DNA of 64,000 bases, from positions 2,294,001-2,358,000 of the forward strand of contig NZ_CP073104.1 in the NCBI RefSeq assembly GCF_018138145.1, in the 5' to 3' direction. The notes under the pieces were generated by a model. It was not told where the DNA came from and ran no database searches. It was given only the letters and a program-made list of their open reading frames with translations. Below, piece after piece: positions 54,469 through 63,408 of this stretch. Source of the stretch: Pseudomonas sp. SCA2728.1_7. GTDB taxonomy: Bacteria; Pseudomonadota; Gammaproteobacteria; Pseudomonadales; Pseudomonadaceae. A program made the translations under genes and the position numbers. Every line of letters begins with the position of its first letter. Within the stretch, counting starts at the first letter, position 1.

Positions 54469-54864
54469 TTAAAACTGGGGGCCTGGCGGAGCAATGCCGT
54501 CCCAACCTTCCTTCACGGTGCGCAGCAGCCCGGCAACTTCGTCGAGGATCTTCGGATCACTCTTGATGTTGGCCTCAGCCAGTCGCTTCATCATGTAGAT
54601 GTAGAGCTGGTTGAGCTCAGCAACCGAATCGGCGCTGTTTTCCAGGTCCAGACCTTCACACAAGCCACCAATGATGCCCACGGCCTTGCTGATGGCCGTG
54701 CATTTGGCAGCAATGTCCTTGCGCTCAATCGCGCCCTTGGCCTCAGCGATACGCCCCAGGCCACCTTCCATCAACATTTGCACCAGGCGGTGCGGGCTCG
54801 CTTCGGACGTCTGTGCATGTGCGCCGACTTTCTGGTATTGCCGAAGGGCTAACATCGGATTCAT
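54469..54864 (-). CDS. fliS: Flagellar export chaperone FliS
   Basis: 131 residues. Flagellin chaperone with the family pattern MLALRQYQKVGAHAQTSEASPHRLVQMLMEGGLGRIAEA. It is driven by a near-consensus sigma-28 promoter immediately upstream and lies 10 bases before fliT. Confidence 0.96.
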   Translation of the reverse strand: MNPMLALRQYQKVGAHAQTSEASPHRLVQMLMEGGLGRIAEAKGAIERKDIAAKCTAISKAVGIIGGLCEGLDLENSADSVAELNQLYIYMMKRLAEANIKSDPKILDEVAGLLRTVKEGWDGIAPPGPQF

Positions 54865-54901
54865 GTTCTACCTCATTGCCACATTGACTCGTATAACCAG
54901 T

Positions 54902-54928
54902 GTATCGCCAACGAATCAGAGAACTTTA
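54902..54928 (-). promoter_or_regulatory. Sigma-28 (FliA) promoter of fliST
   Basis: TAAAGTTC, 11 bases, then GGCGATAC on the minus strand, against the consensus TAAAGTTT-N11-GCCGATAA. It ends 38 bases upstream of the fliS ATG. Confidence 0.82.
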
Positions 54929-54940
54929 GATCAAAAAGAC

Positions 54941-54980
54941 AAAAACCCGGCACACGCCGATAAAGCGTAGCCGGGTTTTT
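54941..54980 (-). terminator. Intrinsic terminator of fliD
   Basis: AAAAACCCGGC and GCCGGGTTTTT pair; an inner ACGC/GCGT extends the structure. It lies 15 bases after the fliD stop and just upstream of the fliST promoter. Confidence 0.88.
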
Positions 54981-54994
54981 GTCGTGCCTGTCTG

Positions 54995-56455
54995 TTACTT
55001 CGCGGACTGCTGAGCGTTCAGCGAGCTGAAGAACGACGTGATGTTACTCGCCGTCGCCTTCATCTGGCCTACCAGCAAGTCCATGGCGTTGTACTTGGCA
55101 GTCAACGTCTTGGTCAGGTTCTCGACACGCAAATCCAGCGCCGCTTGCTGGTCGGTCAGGTTTCTGGTGTTTTTAGTGAGAATGGCCATGCGCTGATCAA
55201 GCAAGCCGACGCCGTTAATGCTACCCGCTGGCGGCTTGAGATACGGATCAACCACCTTGCTCATGCGCGTCAGCAGACCATTGGTGTCGTCGGTGCCGGT
55301 AAACAACTGCTGAACCTGGCCGGTCATGCCTGGCTGCGCCATGGTTTTGGTGAAAGCAGCGGTGTCAAACTTCAGGTTACCGGTGTCGCGGTCGGTCATC
55401 ACACCCAACTGCGACAGCACTGACAACGGGCCGCCAGCGCCTGTTGCCGTCAACTGTTCACGAATATCGGCAATCAGTGCACGCGGCATCGCGTCGCCGG
55501 TGAACGCCGCTTGCACGGTCAGCTTGCCATCGGCATCCGGCGTCGCCTTGGACAGCGTATCAATGGTGGTCTTCAACGTGTTGTAAGCGTCGACGAACGA
55601 CTGAATCGATGTCTGCAGGCCTTTGGTGTTGGCGTCCACGCTGACCACAGTCGGCGTCGCAGCGTTACCCACGACAGGACTGACCGTCGTCAGGTTCAGG
55701 GTCAAGCCACTGATTGCGCCGGTCACCGTATTGCTTTTGCTGGTGACTTCAAGGCCGTCGATGGTCAGCTTGGCGTTGCCCGCAACGTCGTTGACAGCGC
55801 CTGAAGCGCCTGCAGCCGGGCTAGCGCCCATCTTCTGGGTGCCATCGATTTCCAGACCGGCAATACCGCTGACTTTGAGGTCAGAGCCTTCGCCGGTCTT
55901 GCTCGAACTGATCACCAGGCGCGACGAACCGGAGCTGTCGGTCACGATGTTGGCGGAAATCCCGTTGGCGCCCTGAGCCTTGTTGATGGCGTCGCGGGTG
56001 GTTTGCAACGTGGCATTTGCCGGAATGTCGACATTGTAATCAGTGCCATTCTGACTGATTTTCAGGGTACCACTCGGAATGGCACTGGCGGCACCGCCGG
56101 CGAAAGAGGCGCTGGCGATTTTCGAGCCAGTGGCCAATTGACTGACAACGACGTTGTAATTGCCCGTCACTGCGGTGCTGTCGGACGTCGCGCTCAGATT
56201 GGTATTGCTCGAAGTCGCGGTGAAGCCGGCAAAGGCAGGATTGGTCTTGCTGCCCAGATTGGTCATCGCCGTCTGGAACGTGGTCAATGCACTCTTCAGC
56301 GAACCGACGCCGGAAATCTTCAGCGTATTGGCTTTGGTCGCGGTATCGATCTGCGTCTGCTTCGGCGCCTTGTCGGCGTTGACCAGCGCAGTGACGATCG
56401 CACCGATGTCCAGGCCGGAACCCAGTCCGGAACCCGGTAGAATTGGACTTGCCAT
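54995..56455 (-). CDS. fliD: Flagellar filament cap protein FliD
   Basis: 486 residues. N-terminal ASPILPGSGLGSGLDIGAIVTALVNADKAPKQTQI, variable central domain, and C-terminal coiled coil (LDLRVENLTKTLTAKYNAMDLLVGQMKATASNITSFFSSL). The ATG at 56455 has GGGAG at a 6-base spacing; the ATG 6 bases upstream would have none. Confidence 0.96.
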   Translation of the reverse strand: MASPILPGSGLGSGLDIGAIVTALVNADKAPKQTQIDTATKANTLKISGVGSLKSALTTFQTAMTNLGSKTNPAFAGFTATSSNTNLSATSDSTAVTGNYNVVVSQLATGSKIASASFAGGAASAIPSGTLKISQNGTDYNVDIPANATLQTTRDAINKAQGANGISANIVTDSSGSSRLVISSSKTGEGSDLKVSGIAGLEIDGTQKMGASPAAGASGAVNDVAGNAKLTIDGLEVTSKSNTVTGAISGLTLNLTTVSPVVGNAATPTVVSVDANTKGLQTSIQSFVDAYNTLKTTIDTLSKATPDADGKLTVQAAFTGDAMPRALIADIREQLTATGAGGPLSVLSQLGVMTDRDTGNLKFDTAAFTKTMAQPGMTGQVQQLFTGTDDTNGLLTRMSKVVDPYLKPPAGSINGVGLLDQRMAILTKNTRNLTDQQAALDLRVENLTKTLTAKYNAMDLLVGQMKATASNITSFFSSLNAQQSAK

Positions 56456-56537
56456 TTGCATCTCCCTTCAGATTGTTGCCATTCTTTTGACCGTTACCCG
56501 CGTCCTGAGAATGGACAAACATTATTCATGCCAGCTA

Positions 56538-56894
56538 TCAGACTTTGGCGTCGAACAACACGTGGCTTGCATTGGCCAGGCTGTCTGCCAGCTTGAGAGC
56601 TTCTGCGGAGGGAATCTGTCGAACGACCTCACCCGTCTCGCTTGCGATCACCTTGACGATGACCTTCCCGGAATGCTCGTCGATAGAGAACTCCAGATTG
56701 CGCTTGATCGATTGAACAAACTTCTCGATCTCCTGCACGGCCAGCTTCAACTTGGCATCGTCCGTATCCTGACTCTTGGCAGTGGCCGGAGCTTCAGTCT
56801 TGGCAACCTTAGGCGTTTCTGACGGTTTGTCAGCAACCGGCGCTACTGGCTTGGGAGCCGGATAAGACTGGTTAAGCTTGACGCTCATGTCCAT
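56538..56894 (-). CDS. flaG: Flagellar protein FlaG
   Basis: 118 residues. A Pro/Ala/Lys-rich N-terminus is followed by the FlaG domain (LNFEFSxDExxG pattern seen as LEFSIDEHSGKVIVKVIASETGEVVRQIPSAEALKLA). It influences filament length. Several starts are possible; ATG at 56894 lies 8 bases from AGGAGG and is chosen. Confidence 0.9.
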   Translation of the reverse strand: MDMSVKLNQSYPAPKPVAPVADKPSETPKVAKTEAPATAKSQDTDDAKLKLAVQEIEKFVQSIKRNLEFSIDEHSGKVIVKVIASETGEVVRQIPSAEALKLADSLANASHVLFDAKV

Positions 56895-56967
56895 GCTCAT
56901 CACCTCCTAACGTAAAAAGGCGAGAGAGCACGACCAGCGCACCCTCCCGCCCAAACTTGTTCCGATA

Positions 56968-57819
56968 TTACTGAAGCAGCTTCAGTACAGCGGAAGGCAG
57001 TTGGTTGGCTTGAGCCAGAACGGAGGTCGAAGCCTGCTGCAGAGTTTGCTGCTTGGTCAGGTTAGCAGTTTCTGCGGCGAAGTCGGTGTCTTGTACACGA
57101 CCCTGAGCAGCGGTGGTGTTCTCAACGATGTTCTGCAGGTTGGAGATGGTGCTGGTCAGACGGTTTTGCGAAGCACCCAGGCTCGAACGAGTGCTGTTGA
57201 TCGCGGCAATTGCAGCGTCGATCGCGGTGATTGCGTTGTCGATGTTGGCAGCAGCGCCCGATACGCTTGCACCGGTCAGAACTACAGTACCGCTACCTAC
57301 GGACAGGCTGACGGCGTCGAACTTGGAGCTCAGTACCAGGTCGATGTGGTTAGCCGAACCGGTGTTTGCGCCCACTTGCAGGGTCACAGTACCAGCCGAA
57401 CCGTCCAGCAGGTTTTTGCCGTTCAGGTTGGTGGAAGCAGAGATACGGGTCAGTTCGTCCGACATCTGGGCGAATTCGTCGTTCGTTGCTTTCTGGTCGA
57501 TGCTGCCGTTGGTACCGGTACGGGCTTTAACAGCCAGTTCACGCATACGCTGCAGAATGTCGGTCGAAGCTTGCAGAGCGCCTTCAGCGGTCTGAGCAAC
57601 GGAGATACCGTCGTTGGCGTTCTGGATCGCCTGGTTGCCACCACGGATCTGGGAAGTCATACGGGTAGCGATCTGCAGGCCAGCGGCGTCGTCTTTAGCG
57701 CTGTTGATTTTCAGGCCGGAAGACAGGCGCTGCATCGAAGTCGACAGAGCGTCGGAAGCGCGGTTCAGGTTTTTCTGAACGTTCAACGACGTGGTGTTGG
57801 TGTTTACTGTTAAAGCCAT
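56968..57819 (-). CDS. fliC: Flagellin FliC
   Basis: 283 residues, a short flagellin. The D0/D1 ends are canonical (ALTVNTNTTSLNVQKNLNRASDALSTSMQRLSSGLKINSAKDDAAGLQIATRM and the C-terminal TNLTKQQTL-like helix ending LPSAVLKLLQ). The central domain is only about 90 residues and rich in Ser/Thr/Gly/Ala, giving possible O-glycosylation sites for the Pse genes nearby. The ribosome site AGGAA precedes the ATG. Confidence 0.97.
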   Translation of the reverse strand: MALTVNTNTTSLNVQKNLNRASDALSTSMQRLSSGLKINSAKDDAAGLQIATRMTSQIRGGNQAIQNANDGISVAQTAEGALQASTDILQRMRELAVKARTGTNGSIDQKATNDEFAQMSDELTRISASTNLNGKNLLDGSAGTVTLQVGANTGSANHIDLVLSSKFDAVSLSVGSGTVVLTGASVSGAAANIDNAITAIDAAIAAINSTRSSLGASQNRLTSTISNLQNIVENTTAAQGRVQDTDFAAETANLTKQQTLQQASTSVLAQANQLPSAVLKLLQ

Positions 57820-57898
57820 GACGAATTCCTCGTTGGTTGGGTACTGCGGCTTCCGGCCCTGGCAACCGCCGGGTATGGCCTAGAGAACCTTCGTAATA

Positions 57899-57927
57899 GT
57901 TATCGTCGGGTTTGCAGGTTGCTTGAG
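57899..57927 (-). promoter_or_regulatory. Sigma-28 (FliA) promoter of fliC
   Basis: CTCAAG, 14 bases, then GACGATAAC on the minus strand. This matches the TCAAG-N15-GCCGATA form of pseudomonad fliC promoters. It ends 80 bases upstream of the ATG. The rest of 57820-58064 shows no gene. Confidence 0.82.
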
Positions 57928-58064
57928 GGCTTTTTGAAAAAAATTTGCCATCACCCTGCCACTCCCAAAAAAACAAGGGCTTAGCGCACCCCACCCACGA
58001 AAAAATGACGCCATAAAACTGCCCACACCAACAACCCTTGTGCCAGAGCGGTCGCCCCCCGCCC

Positions 58065-58331
58065 TCAGCGCTGCGCACCGTCCAGCAATTCAATCAGCTC
58101 ATACTCGATGAAATCGGCGAGCCCCAGCCAATCCTGGCGTTCCTGACACGCCAGGATGTGTGTCAGCACCTGTGCCCACGACTGCTGGACATCCTCACGG
58201 GCGAGCGAAAAAAACTGCTGCGCCTCATCGAACACATCGACCATGGTCAGCGCCGCTTCGACATCACGGCCCAAACGAAACAATCCCGCACATTGCCGGC
58301 AGGCGCTGATGCAATTCACTTGCGCACTCAT
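58065..58331 (-). CDS. Small hypothetical protein linked to Maf gene
   Basis: 88 residues, unrecognised. Helical, Cys-containing N-terminus (CISACRQCAGLFRLG), acidic middle (DVFDEAQQFFSLAREDVQQSW) and C-terminus (IEYELIELLDG). It overlaps the Maf-like gene by 4 bases, so it is probably coexpressed with flagellin modification genes. Confidence 0.75.
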   Translation of the reverse strand: MSAQVNCISACRQCAGLFRLGRDVEAALTMVDVFDEAQQFFSLAREDVQQSWAQVLTHILACQERQDWLGLADFIEYELIELLDGAQR

Positions 58332-59617
58332 TGCACAAACTCCGGATTGAATTGTGTGCCCACGATCATCGCGCCCGCCCGACTGCTGTTAAGGAAGCTG
58401 ACTTCTGGATGCAACGCGATATAACGCTCCAGCACGCACAGGTAGCCACGAAAATTCAACTGCGTCCGGACACGTTCGCCATTGCCGTCACGCACCCAGT
58501 GCCGAGCCTGCTCCAGCGCTGGCCCCAGATCGCCATCGTCCCAGCCGGCATGTGTCTTGTTCATCGGGAAGGCAAAGTCGGCGCCGAACAGCGTGATGCG
58601 CGTGCCGCCCATTTTCACCGCCAGATCCACGGCGGGGTGAATCACGCTGCCGCCGGCATTCAATTCGGCTCGTGGGTGTTGCTGACGCAACGTGGCGTAG
58701 ACGGGGCTGGCGGTATAGGCGCCATAGCGTTTGCCCTTCCAGGCCTTCAACACCGTCGGCGAGCTCATGGGCAGGTACACCAGCGGGATGCCGTCCGACT
58801 CCTCGAAAGGCAAGTGCCGAAAGCTGATCAACCGATCGATCGTCACCACCAGATCGGGGATGATCCCGTGCTGACGCAAAGGCCGATAAGCCGTGTCGAC
58901 ACAAATGAACAGCGGCCGCTCGGCCTGAGCGCGGACCGCCGCCAGTCGTTCAAAATGGCCTTCCAGGCTCGGCCCGGTGCCGATCACATAGATTTCGCGG
59001 CCGACACAGGTACCAAACAGTCGCGCCACGTCATCATCGGCAAGCAGCACCTCCAGGCTATCGCGCAAGCGCTGCTGGATCGCCGGCAATTGCGGATCGA
59101 ACTCGCGATTGTTGAAACTCAGGTGAACCTCATTGACCAGCCGATCACGAATCTTCGCGCTGAAGTCATCGGCCAGGAGCATTTCCGCGGGCAGCGCAAA
59201 AAACGGCGTGTAGATATCTGCATGATCGCCGGCATACATCAGCTCGACTCTGGGGTCTTCAAGCCATTGCCGCTGGTCGAGCAACTGCAGAACCAACGCA
59301 AACAAGGCGCCGTTGAGGATGTGCACGTACAACCGCTCAAGTGCCGCGCGTTCCAGCAACACCGACGGCAGGTCGCCAAGGCCGGTGCCGTAGACGTGCA
59401 ACCGAGGTTTTTCCGCCAGGCTGGCTGCCTGGACCCGGGCCTCGTGGATCCGGTCGTGACGACTGGTCAGTTGAATCCCGTCGACACTCAGCGTAGAGCC
59501 CAGGCCTTGCACCAGCTCGGCGTGAATGACCGAAGTGTCTTCAGCCAGCAATCGTGCAAACAGCGCCGGCCAGCGCCGCTGCAACACCTCGGCATTGGCT
59601 TGGAAAAACTCGCTCAT
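58328..59617 (-). CDS. Maf-like (DUF115/MptE-type) motility accessory factor
   Basis: 429 residues. The central domain with GREIYVIGTGPSLEGHFERLA and ITLFGADFAFPMNKTHA matches the DUF115 family, which includes the Maf proteins that transfer nonulosonic acids to flagellin in Campylobacter, Aeromonas and Clostridium. Its location between pse genes and fliC supports a role as the pseudaminic-acid transferase for FliC. It is preceded by a terminator (59644-59681). Confidence 0.82.
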   Translation of the reverse strand: MSEFFQANAEVLQRRWPALFARLLAEDTSVIHAELVQGLGSTLSVDGIQLTSRHDRIHEARVQAASLAEKPRLHVYGTGLGDLPSVLLERAALERLYVHILNGALFALVLQLLDQRQWLEDPRVELMYAGDHADIYTPFFALPAEMLLADDFSAKIRDRLVNEVHLSFNNREFDPQLPAIQQRLRDSLEVLLADDDVARLFGTCVGREIYVIGTGPSLEGHFERLAAVRAQAERPLFICVDTAYRPLRQHGIIPDLVVTIDRLISFRHLPFEESDGIPLVYLPMSSPTVLKAWKGKRYGAYTASPVYATLRQQHPRAELNAGGSVIHPAVDLAVKMGGTRITLFGADFAFPMNKTHAGWDDGDLGPALEQARHWVRDGNGERVRTQLNFRGYLCVLERYIALHPEVSFLNSSRAGAMIVGTQFNPEFVQ

Positions 59618-59643
59618 GGCGCCTCGCGCTCCCTTACAGGCAA

Positions 59644-59681
59644 AAAAATAGCGTTCAAGGTTAACCTTGAACGCTATTTTT
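59644..59681 (-). terminator. Intrinsic terminator, perfect 38-bp palindrome
   Basis: AAAAATAGCGTTCAAGGTTA and its continuation form a fully self-complementary 38-base element. It follows the ketoacyl synthase stop by 24 bases and has T-runs on both strands. Confidence 0.85.
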
Positions 59682-59704
59682 GTATCCGCCGTTTTTGCTC
59701 TGGC

Positions 59705-60631
59705 TCAAGGGCGGTAGATGATCGCCGAGCCCCACGACAGACCGACACCAAAACCGCTCAGCGCAATACGCTGCCAATCGGAATCGATGACGTGTTTTTC
59801 CAGCAGCAACGGAATGCTCGACGACACGGTATTGCCGGTCTCGACCATGTCCTTGATGAACTTCTCCGGCTCGCCTTCGAAGCGACGCGCCACGGCATCG
59901 ACAATCGCCGCGCTGCCCTGGTGAATGCAGAACGCATCAATGTCGTCAGCCTTGAGGCCCGAATCATCGAGCAGCTCATGCAGGTGCGCTGGCACTTTCA
60001 GCAACGCAAAGTTGAACACCTGACGACCGTTCATGAAGAACACGCCATCGGTGACTTTCAAGTGCGGCGCACCGGAGCCGTCAGTGCCGAACTTGGCCTT
60101 GCCCAGCGCCCAGACCGGATCTTCGCCCATCCACGTAGCGGTCGCGGCATCACCGAACAGCATGGTGGTGTTGCGGTCTTCCGGGTCGACGATTTTCGAA
60201 TACGGGTCAGCGGTGATCAGCAGGCCGTTCTTCAGGCCGGCGGCTTCCATGAAGCCCTTGATCGCGTAGATGCCGTAGACATAACCGGAACAGCCCAGGG
60301 AAATATCGAACGCCGCCACATTGGTCGGCAGACCGAGTTTGTCCTGCACGATCGCGGCGGTGTGCGGCAGACCTTCTTCGTCACCGTTCTGAGTGACGAC
60401 GATCAAGGCGTCGATCGATTCACGCTTCAGATCAGGGTTACTGGCAAACAGCGCATTGGCCGCTTCCACGCACAGATCGGAAGTTTCTTGTTCAGCGTCT
60501 TTGCGCGGCAGGAATGCCGAGCCGATCTTGCCAAGGATGAATTCTTCATCCTTCTCGAATTTTGCACCTTGTGCGTAATTGTCCACGCCGGCTACAGGAA
60601 CGTAGCTCGCAATGCTTTTTATGCCAATCAT
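59705..60631 (-). CDS. 3-oxoacyl-ACP synthase III-like protein (FabH family)
   Basis: 308 residues. The KAS III triad is complete: Cys114 in DISLGCSGYVYG, His in CIHQGSAAI and Asn in ETGNTVSSSIPLLLE. A similar gene accompanies flagellin-glycosylation genes in P. syringae and related species, where it may provide an acyl group for the glycan. The start at 60631 (MIGIKSIASYVP) is typical; the longer frame would add an unlikely Cys/Arg-rich leader. The 226 bases up to pseI contain no gene. Confidence 0.88.
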   Translation of the reverse strand: MIGIKSIASYVPVAGVDNYAQGAKFEKDEEFILGKIGSAFLPRKDAEQETSDLCVEAANALFASNPDLKRESIDALIVVTQNGDEEGLPHTAAIVQDKLGLPTNVAAFDISLGCSGYVYGIYAIKGFMEAAGLKNGLLITADPYSKIVDPEDRNTTMLFGDAATATWMGEDPVWALGKAKFGTDGSGAPHLKVTDGVFFMNGRQVFNFALLKVPAHLHELLDDSGLKADDIDAFCIHQGSAAIVDAVARRFEGEPEKFIKDMVETGNTVSSSIPLLLEKHVIDSDWQRIALSGFGVGLSWGSAIIYRP

Positions 60632-60857
60632 TACGGCTTCCCAATAAAAAACAGCCCAAGACCACCGCTCGCAAGGATTTCGAGGGGCGCCGACAAACAG
60701 AAAACGGCCGCCACAACGGGCAGCCACGGGGAGCACAAAGGGCTATCACTGGAATCGAAAACGAGCCAGGCGCCATCTCCCCGATCAATACAATACAGTG
60801 AAGATGCGCGTTATGACTCGCAGGTCACGCTATTTTGCCGAATCGGTGCAGATCGGC

Positions 60858-61910
60858 TTATTCGACCAACGACCAGTCCAGCGGCGTGCCACGCTTGATC
60901 GGCGCGCGCGCGCGGCGGCCGAGGACGGCGTCGGTGTGCTTGGGCGGCAGACCGAGGCCGGGGCGAATGGCGCGCAGATTGTCCCCGGTAAAGGTGTCAC
61001 CGGCCGCCATATCGGCGGTGACGTACAGCGAGCGGCGATAGACCAGCGACTTGCGCTCAGCCTCTGTGACGCCGTAATGCACCTGGCCCATGGCTTGCCA
61101 GGCGCGCTCGGTTTCCACCACCAGACTGGCCATTTCCGCTGGTTCCAGCGAGAAGCTCGCATCGACGCCACCTGCTGAACGGTCGAGGGTGAAGTGTTTT
61201 TCCACCACCGTCGCGCCGAGTGCCACGGCAGCTACGGACACACCGACGCCCATCGAGTGATCCGACAGCCCCACTTCGCAGCCGAACAACTCACGCAGAT
61301 GCGCGATCGTGCGCACGTTGCTGTTGAGCGGTGTCGCCGGATAGGTGCTGGTGCATTTGAGCAGCACCAGATCCTTGCACCCCGCCTCGCGGGCAGCGCG
61401 CACGGCTTCATCCAGCTCAGCGATGCTGGCCATGCCGGTGGAGATGATCAGTGGTTTGCCGGTGGCCGCGACGCGACGGATCAGCGGCAGATCGGTGTTT
61501 TCAAAACTGGCGATCTTGTAGGCCGGCACATCGAGGCTTTCGAGAAAGTCCACGGCGCTGTCGTCGAACGGCGTGGAAAACGCGAGCATGCCCAGCTCTT
61601 TCGCTCGGGCGAAAATCGGCGCGTGCCATTCCCACGGCGTATGGGCCTTTTCATACAGAGCATAAAGCGAAGTGCCGGCCCACAGACTGCCCGGATCCTT
61701 GATGAAGAACTCGCCTTCAGCCAGGTCCAGCGTCATGGTTTCAGCGGTATAGGTTTGCAGTTTCAAGGCATGCGCCCCGGCCTTGGCCGCTGCCTCGACA
61801 ATTTGCAGGGCGACGTCCAGCGACTGGTTATGGTTGCCGCTCATCTCGGCAATGATGAATGGCGGCGCGTCGGCGCCGATCAAGCGGTTGCCGATCTTGA
61901 AACTAGTCAT
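60858..61910 (-). CDS. pseI: Pseudaminic acid synthase PseI
   Basis: 350 residues. It condenses 2,4-diacetamido-2,4,6-trideoxy-L-altrose with phosphoenolpyruvate to pseudaminic acid. NeuB domain (FIIAEMSGNHNQSLDVALQIVEAAAKAGAHALKLQTYT, VGLSDHSMGVGVSVAAVALGATVVEKHFTLDRSAGGVDASFSLEP) and C-terminal SAF/antifreeze domain (VTADMAAGDTFTGDNLRAIRPGLGL). The SGNHN and GGVDA variants favour PseI over LegI or NeuB. It overlaps the pseG gene by 8 bases. Confidence 0.92.
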   Translation of the reverse strand: MTSFKIGNRLIGADAPPFIIAEMSGNHNQSLDVALQIVEAAAKAGAHALKLQTYTAETMTLDLAEGEFFIKDPGSLWAGTSLYALYEKAHTPWEWHAPIFARAKELGMLAFSTPFDDSAVDFLESLDVPAYKIASFENTDLPLIRRVAATGKPLIISTGMASIAELDEAVRAAREAGCKDLVLLKCTSTYPATPLNSNVRTIAHLRELFGCEVGLSDHSMGVGVSVAAVALGATVVEKHFTLDRSAGGVDASFSLEPAEMASLVVETERAWQAMGQVHYGVTEAERKSLVYRRSLYVTADMAAGDTFTGDNLRAIRPGLGLPPKHTDAVLGRRARAPIKRGTPLDWSLVE

Positions 61911-63408
61911 GCGGGTGATCCTTCAAAACACGGGTGAACGCACAGGCACTTTGAGTGAACCCGGCGTCACGAAACACATTCAACGAGGGACGATTGTCCG
62001 GCAACACCTGAGCGGTGATGACCTGCAGTTGCGGCCAGTGCGTAGCAACAAACGCCTCACCATGGGCCAACAGCGCCCTGCCCCACCCCAAGCCCATCCG
62101 CCCTTCAAGCAGGTAGATCGAGACTTCGGCTTCAAACCCGCGCAGGTCATAACGCACGACGCCGACCGCGCCGTCGTCCGCCTCAGCGATCAACAACAGG
62201 CGCTGTGGATTGCGCAAACTCGCCGTCAGCCAGTTCAGGTGCTGCGGCCAGTCGATCACGCCACTGTCCAGCGACCAGCGCCGTACCGTTTCGGCATTAC
62301 GTCCATCGAACAGTAACTGCGCATCGTCCAGGGTCGCCGCGCGCACCTTGAGCACCGCACCGGCCAGTGCCACCGCAATTCGCTCGGCACCGCGCCCGTC
62401 GACCAGTCGTCGCGAGCGTTCGGCCAGGCTCTGGCGCAAATAACGATTGCCGGTGACAAAGCCGATAGCGTCGCGCAATTGCTCGACACTGACCTGTTCA
62501 CGGGCGCCCATGAACACATGCGCGCCTGCTGCCGCCATGACTTCGCCGTTGGCCTGCTGATTGTTCGACACGGCAATACAGATCGTCGGCAGCCCCATCG
62601 CCGCCCGCTCCCAACTGGTGCCGCCCCCGGCGCCGATAAACAGATCAGCCTCGGTCATGCGCTGGTAGAAGTCGCTGACAAAACTGTGCAGACGCCAGTT
62701 CGGCCGTGTCTCGGACAAGGCCTGCATCTGCGCCCATGCCGGGTTATCGGCGCCAGCGACGAAGTCCACCTGCAACTCGGGAAAATCCGCCAGCGCGAGC
62801 ATCGCGTGATGGGTTTGCATCGCGGCATCGAAACCGCCGAAATTGACCAATACCCTTCGCGCCGTGGGTTTGATCTCGATGGCCGGGCAGCGGAATTCTT
62901 CGCGCAGCATGGCATAGCGTGGGCCGAGCAAGGTGCGACACCCTGCCGGCAACAGCGGCCGATAATTTTCGTGCAGGCCCGAGAGATTCTGATTGAGCAG
63001 CAGATCGACGCTGTAGCGCCGCGTAGCAAGATCATCCACTGCCGCAATCCGTGGCGCCCACTGTCGAGCAGCCGTTTGCCATTGGTGATCGAGGCCGTAG
63101 TGATCGACGATGACCCAGTCGAATTCGGCGTGCCCCTCGAGCACCGCCGCCAACGCGTCGATGTCGGCCTGCCACGGCAGCATCGATTCGATGGCCTGCT
63201 GTGGGTCTTCCGCGGTATAGCGCTCAGGCAGCGCAAAAGTCTCGAAGCCCTCGGCGCGCAAGGCAGCAAGGCGATGCCCCGGCAGACAGCGGCAGGCAAA
63301 CGCGACGTGGCTGCCCTGCCCGCGCAACACTCGCGCCAGCGTCAGACAGCGGGCAATGTGGCCGCTGCCGATGGTTGGCGAAGCGTCGGCACGAATCAGC
63401 ACTCTCAT
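61903..63408 (-). CDS. pseG: PseG-PseH fusion: UDP-sugar hydrolase plus N-acetyltransferase
   Basis: 501 residues. Residues about 1-350 are PseG, the hydrolase that removes UDP from the diacetamido sugar (LIRADASPTIGSGHIARCLTLARVLRGQG, GAGGTSWERAAMGLPTICI). Residues about 355-501 are a GNAT acetyltransferase of the PseH type (VRAATLDDAQLLFDGRNAETVRRW, GLGWGRALLAHGE, NRPSLNVFRDAGF). PseH acts one step before PseG, so two successive steps are joined in one protein. It overlaps pseF and pseI by 4 and 8 bases. Confidence 0.9.
   Translation of the reverse strand: MRVLIRADASPTIGSGHIARCLTLARVLRGQGSHVAFACRCLPGHRLAALRAEGFETFALPERYTAEDPQQAIESMLPWQADIDALAAVLEGHAEFDWVIVDHYGLDHQWQTAARQWAPRIAAVDDLATRRYSVDLLLNQNLSGLHENYRPLLPAGCRTLLGPRYAMLREEFRCPAIEIKPTARRVLVNFGGFDAAMQTHHAMLALADFPELQVDFVAGADNPAWAQMQALSETRPNWRLHSFVSDFYQRMTEADLFIGAGGGTSWERAAMGLPTICIAVSNNQQANGEVMAAAGAHVFMGAREQVSVEQLRDAIGFVTGNRYLRQSLAERSRRLVDGRGAERIAVALAGAVLKVRAATLDDAQLLFDGRNAETVRRWSLDSGVIDWPQHLNWLTASLRNPQRLLLIAEADDGAVGVVRYDLRGFEAEVSIYLLEGRMGLGWGRALLAHGEAFVATHWPQLQVITAQVLPDNRPSLNVFRDAGFTQSACAFTRVLKDHPHD

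Noticed and set aside
57001..57813. Plus-strand frame of 270 codons opposite fliC
   Set aside because: Antisense shadow of the strongly biased fliC codons.
58331..60898. 855-codon open frame on the plus strand opposite the Maf-like and FabH-like genes
   Set aside because: An antisense shadow crossing two real genes and a terminator, with no recognisable domain or ribosome site.
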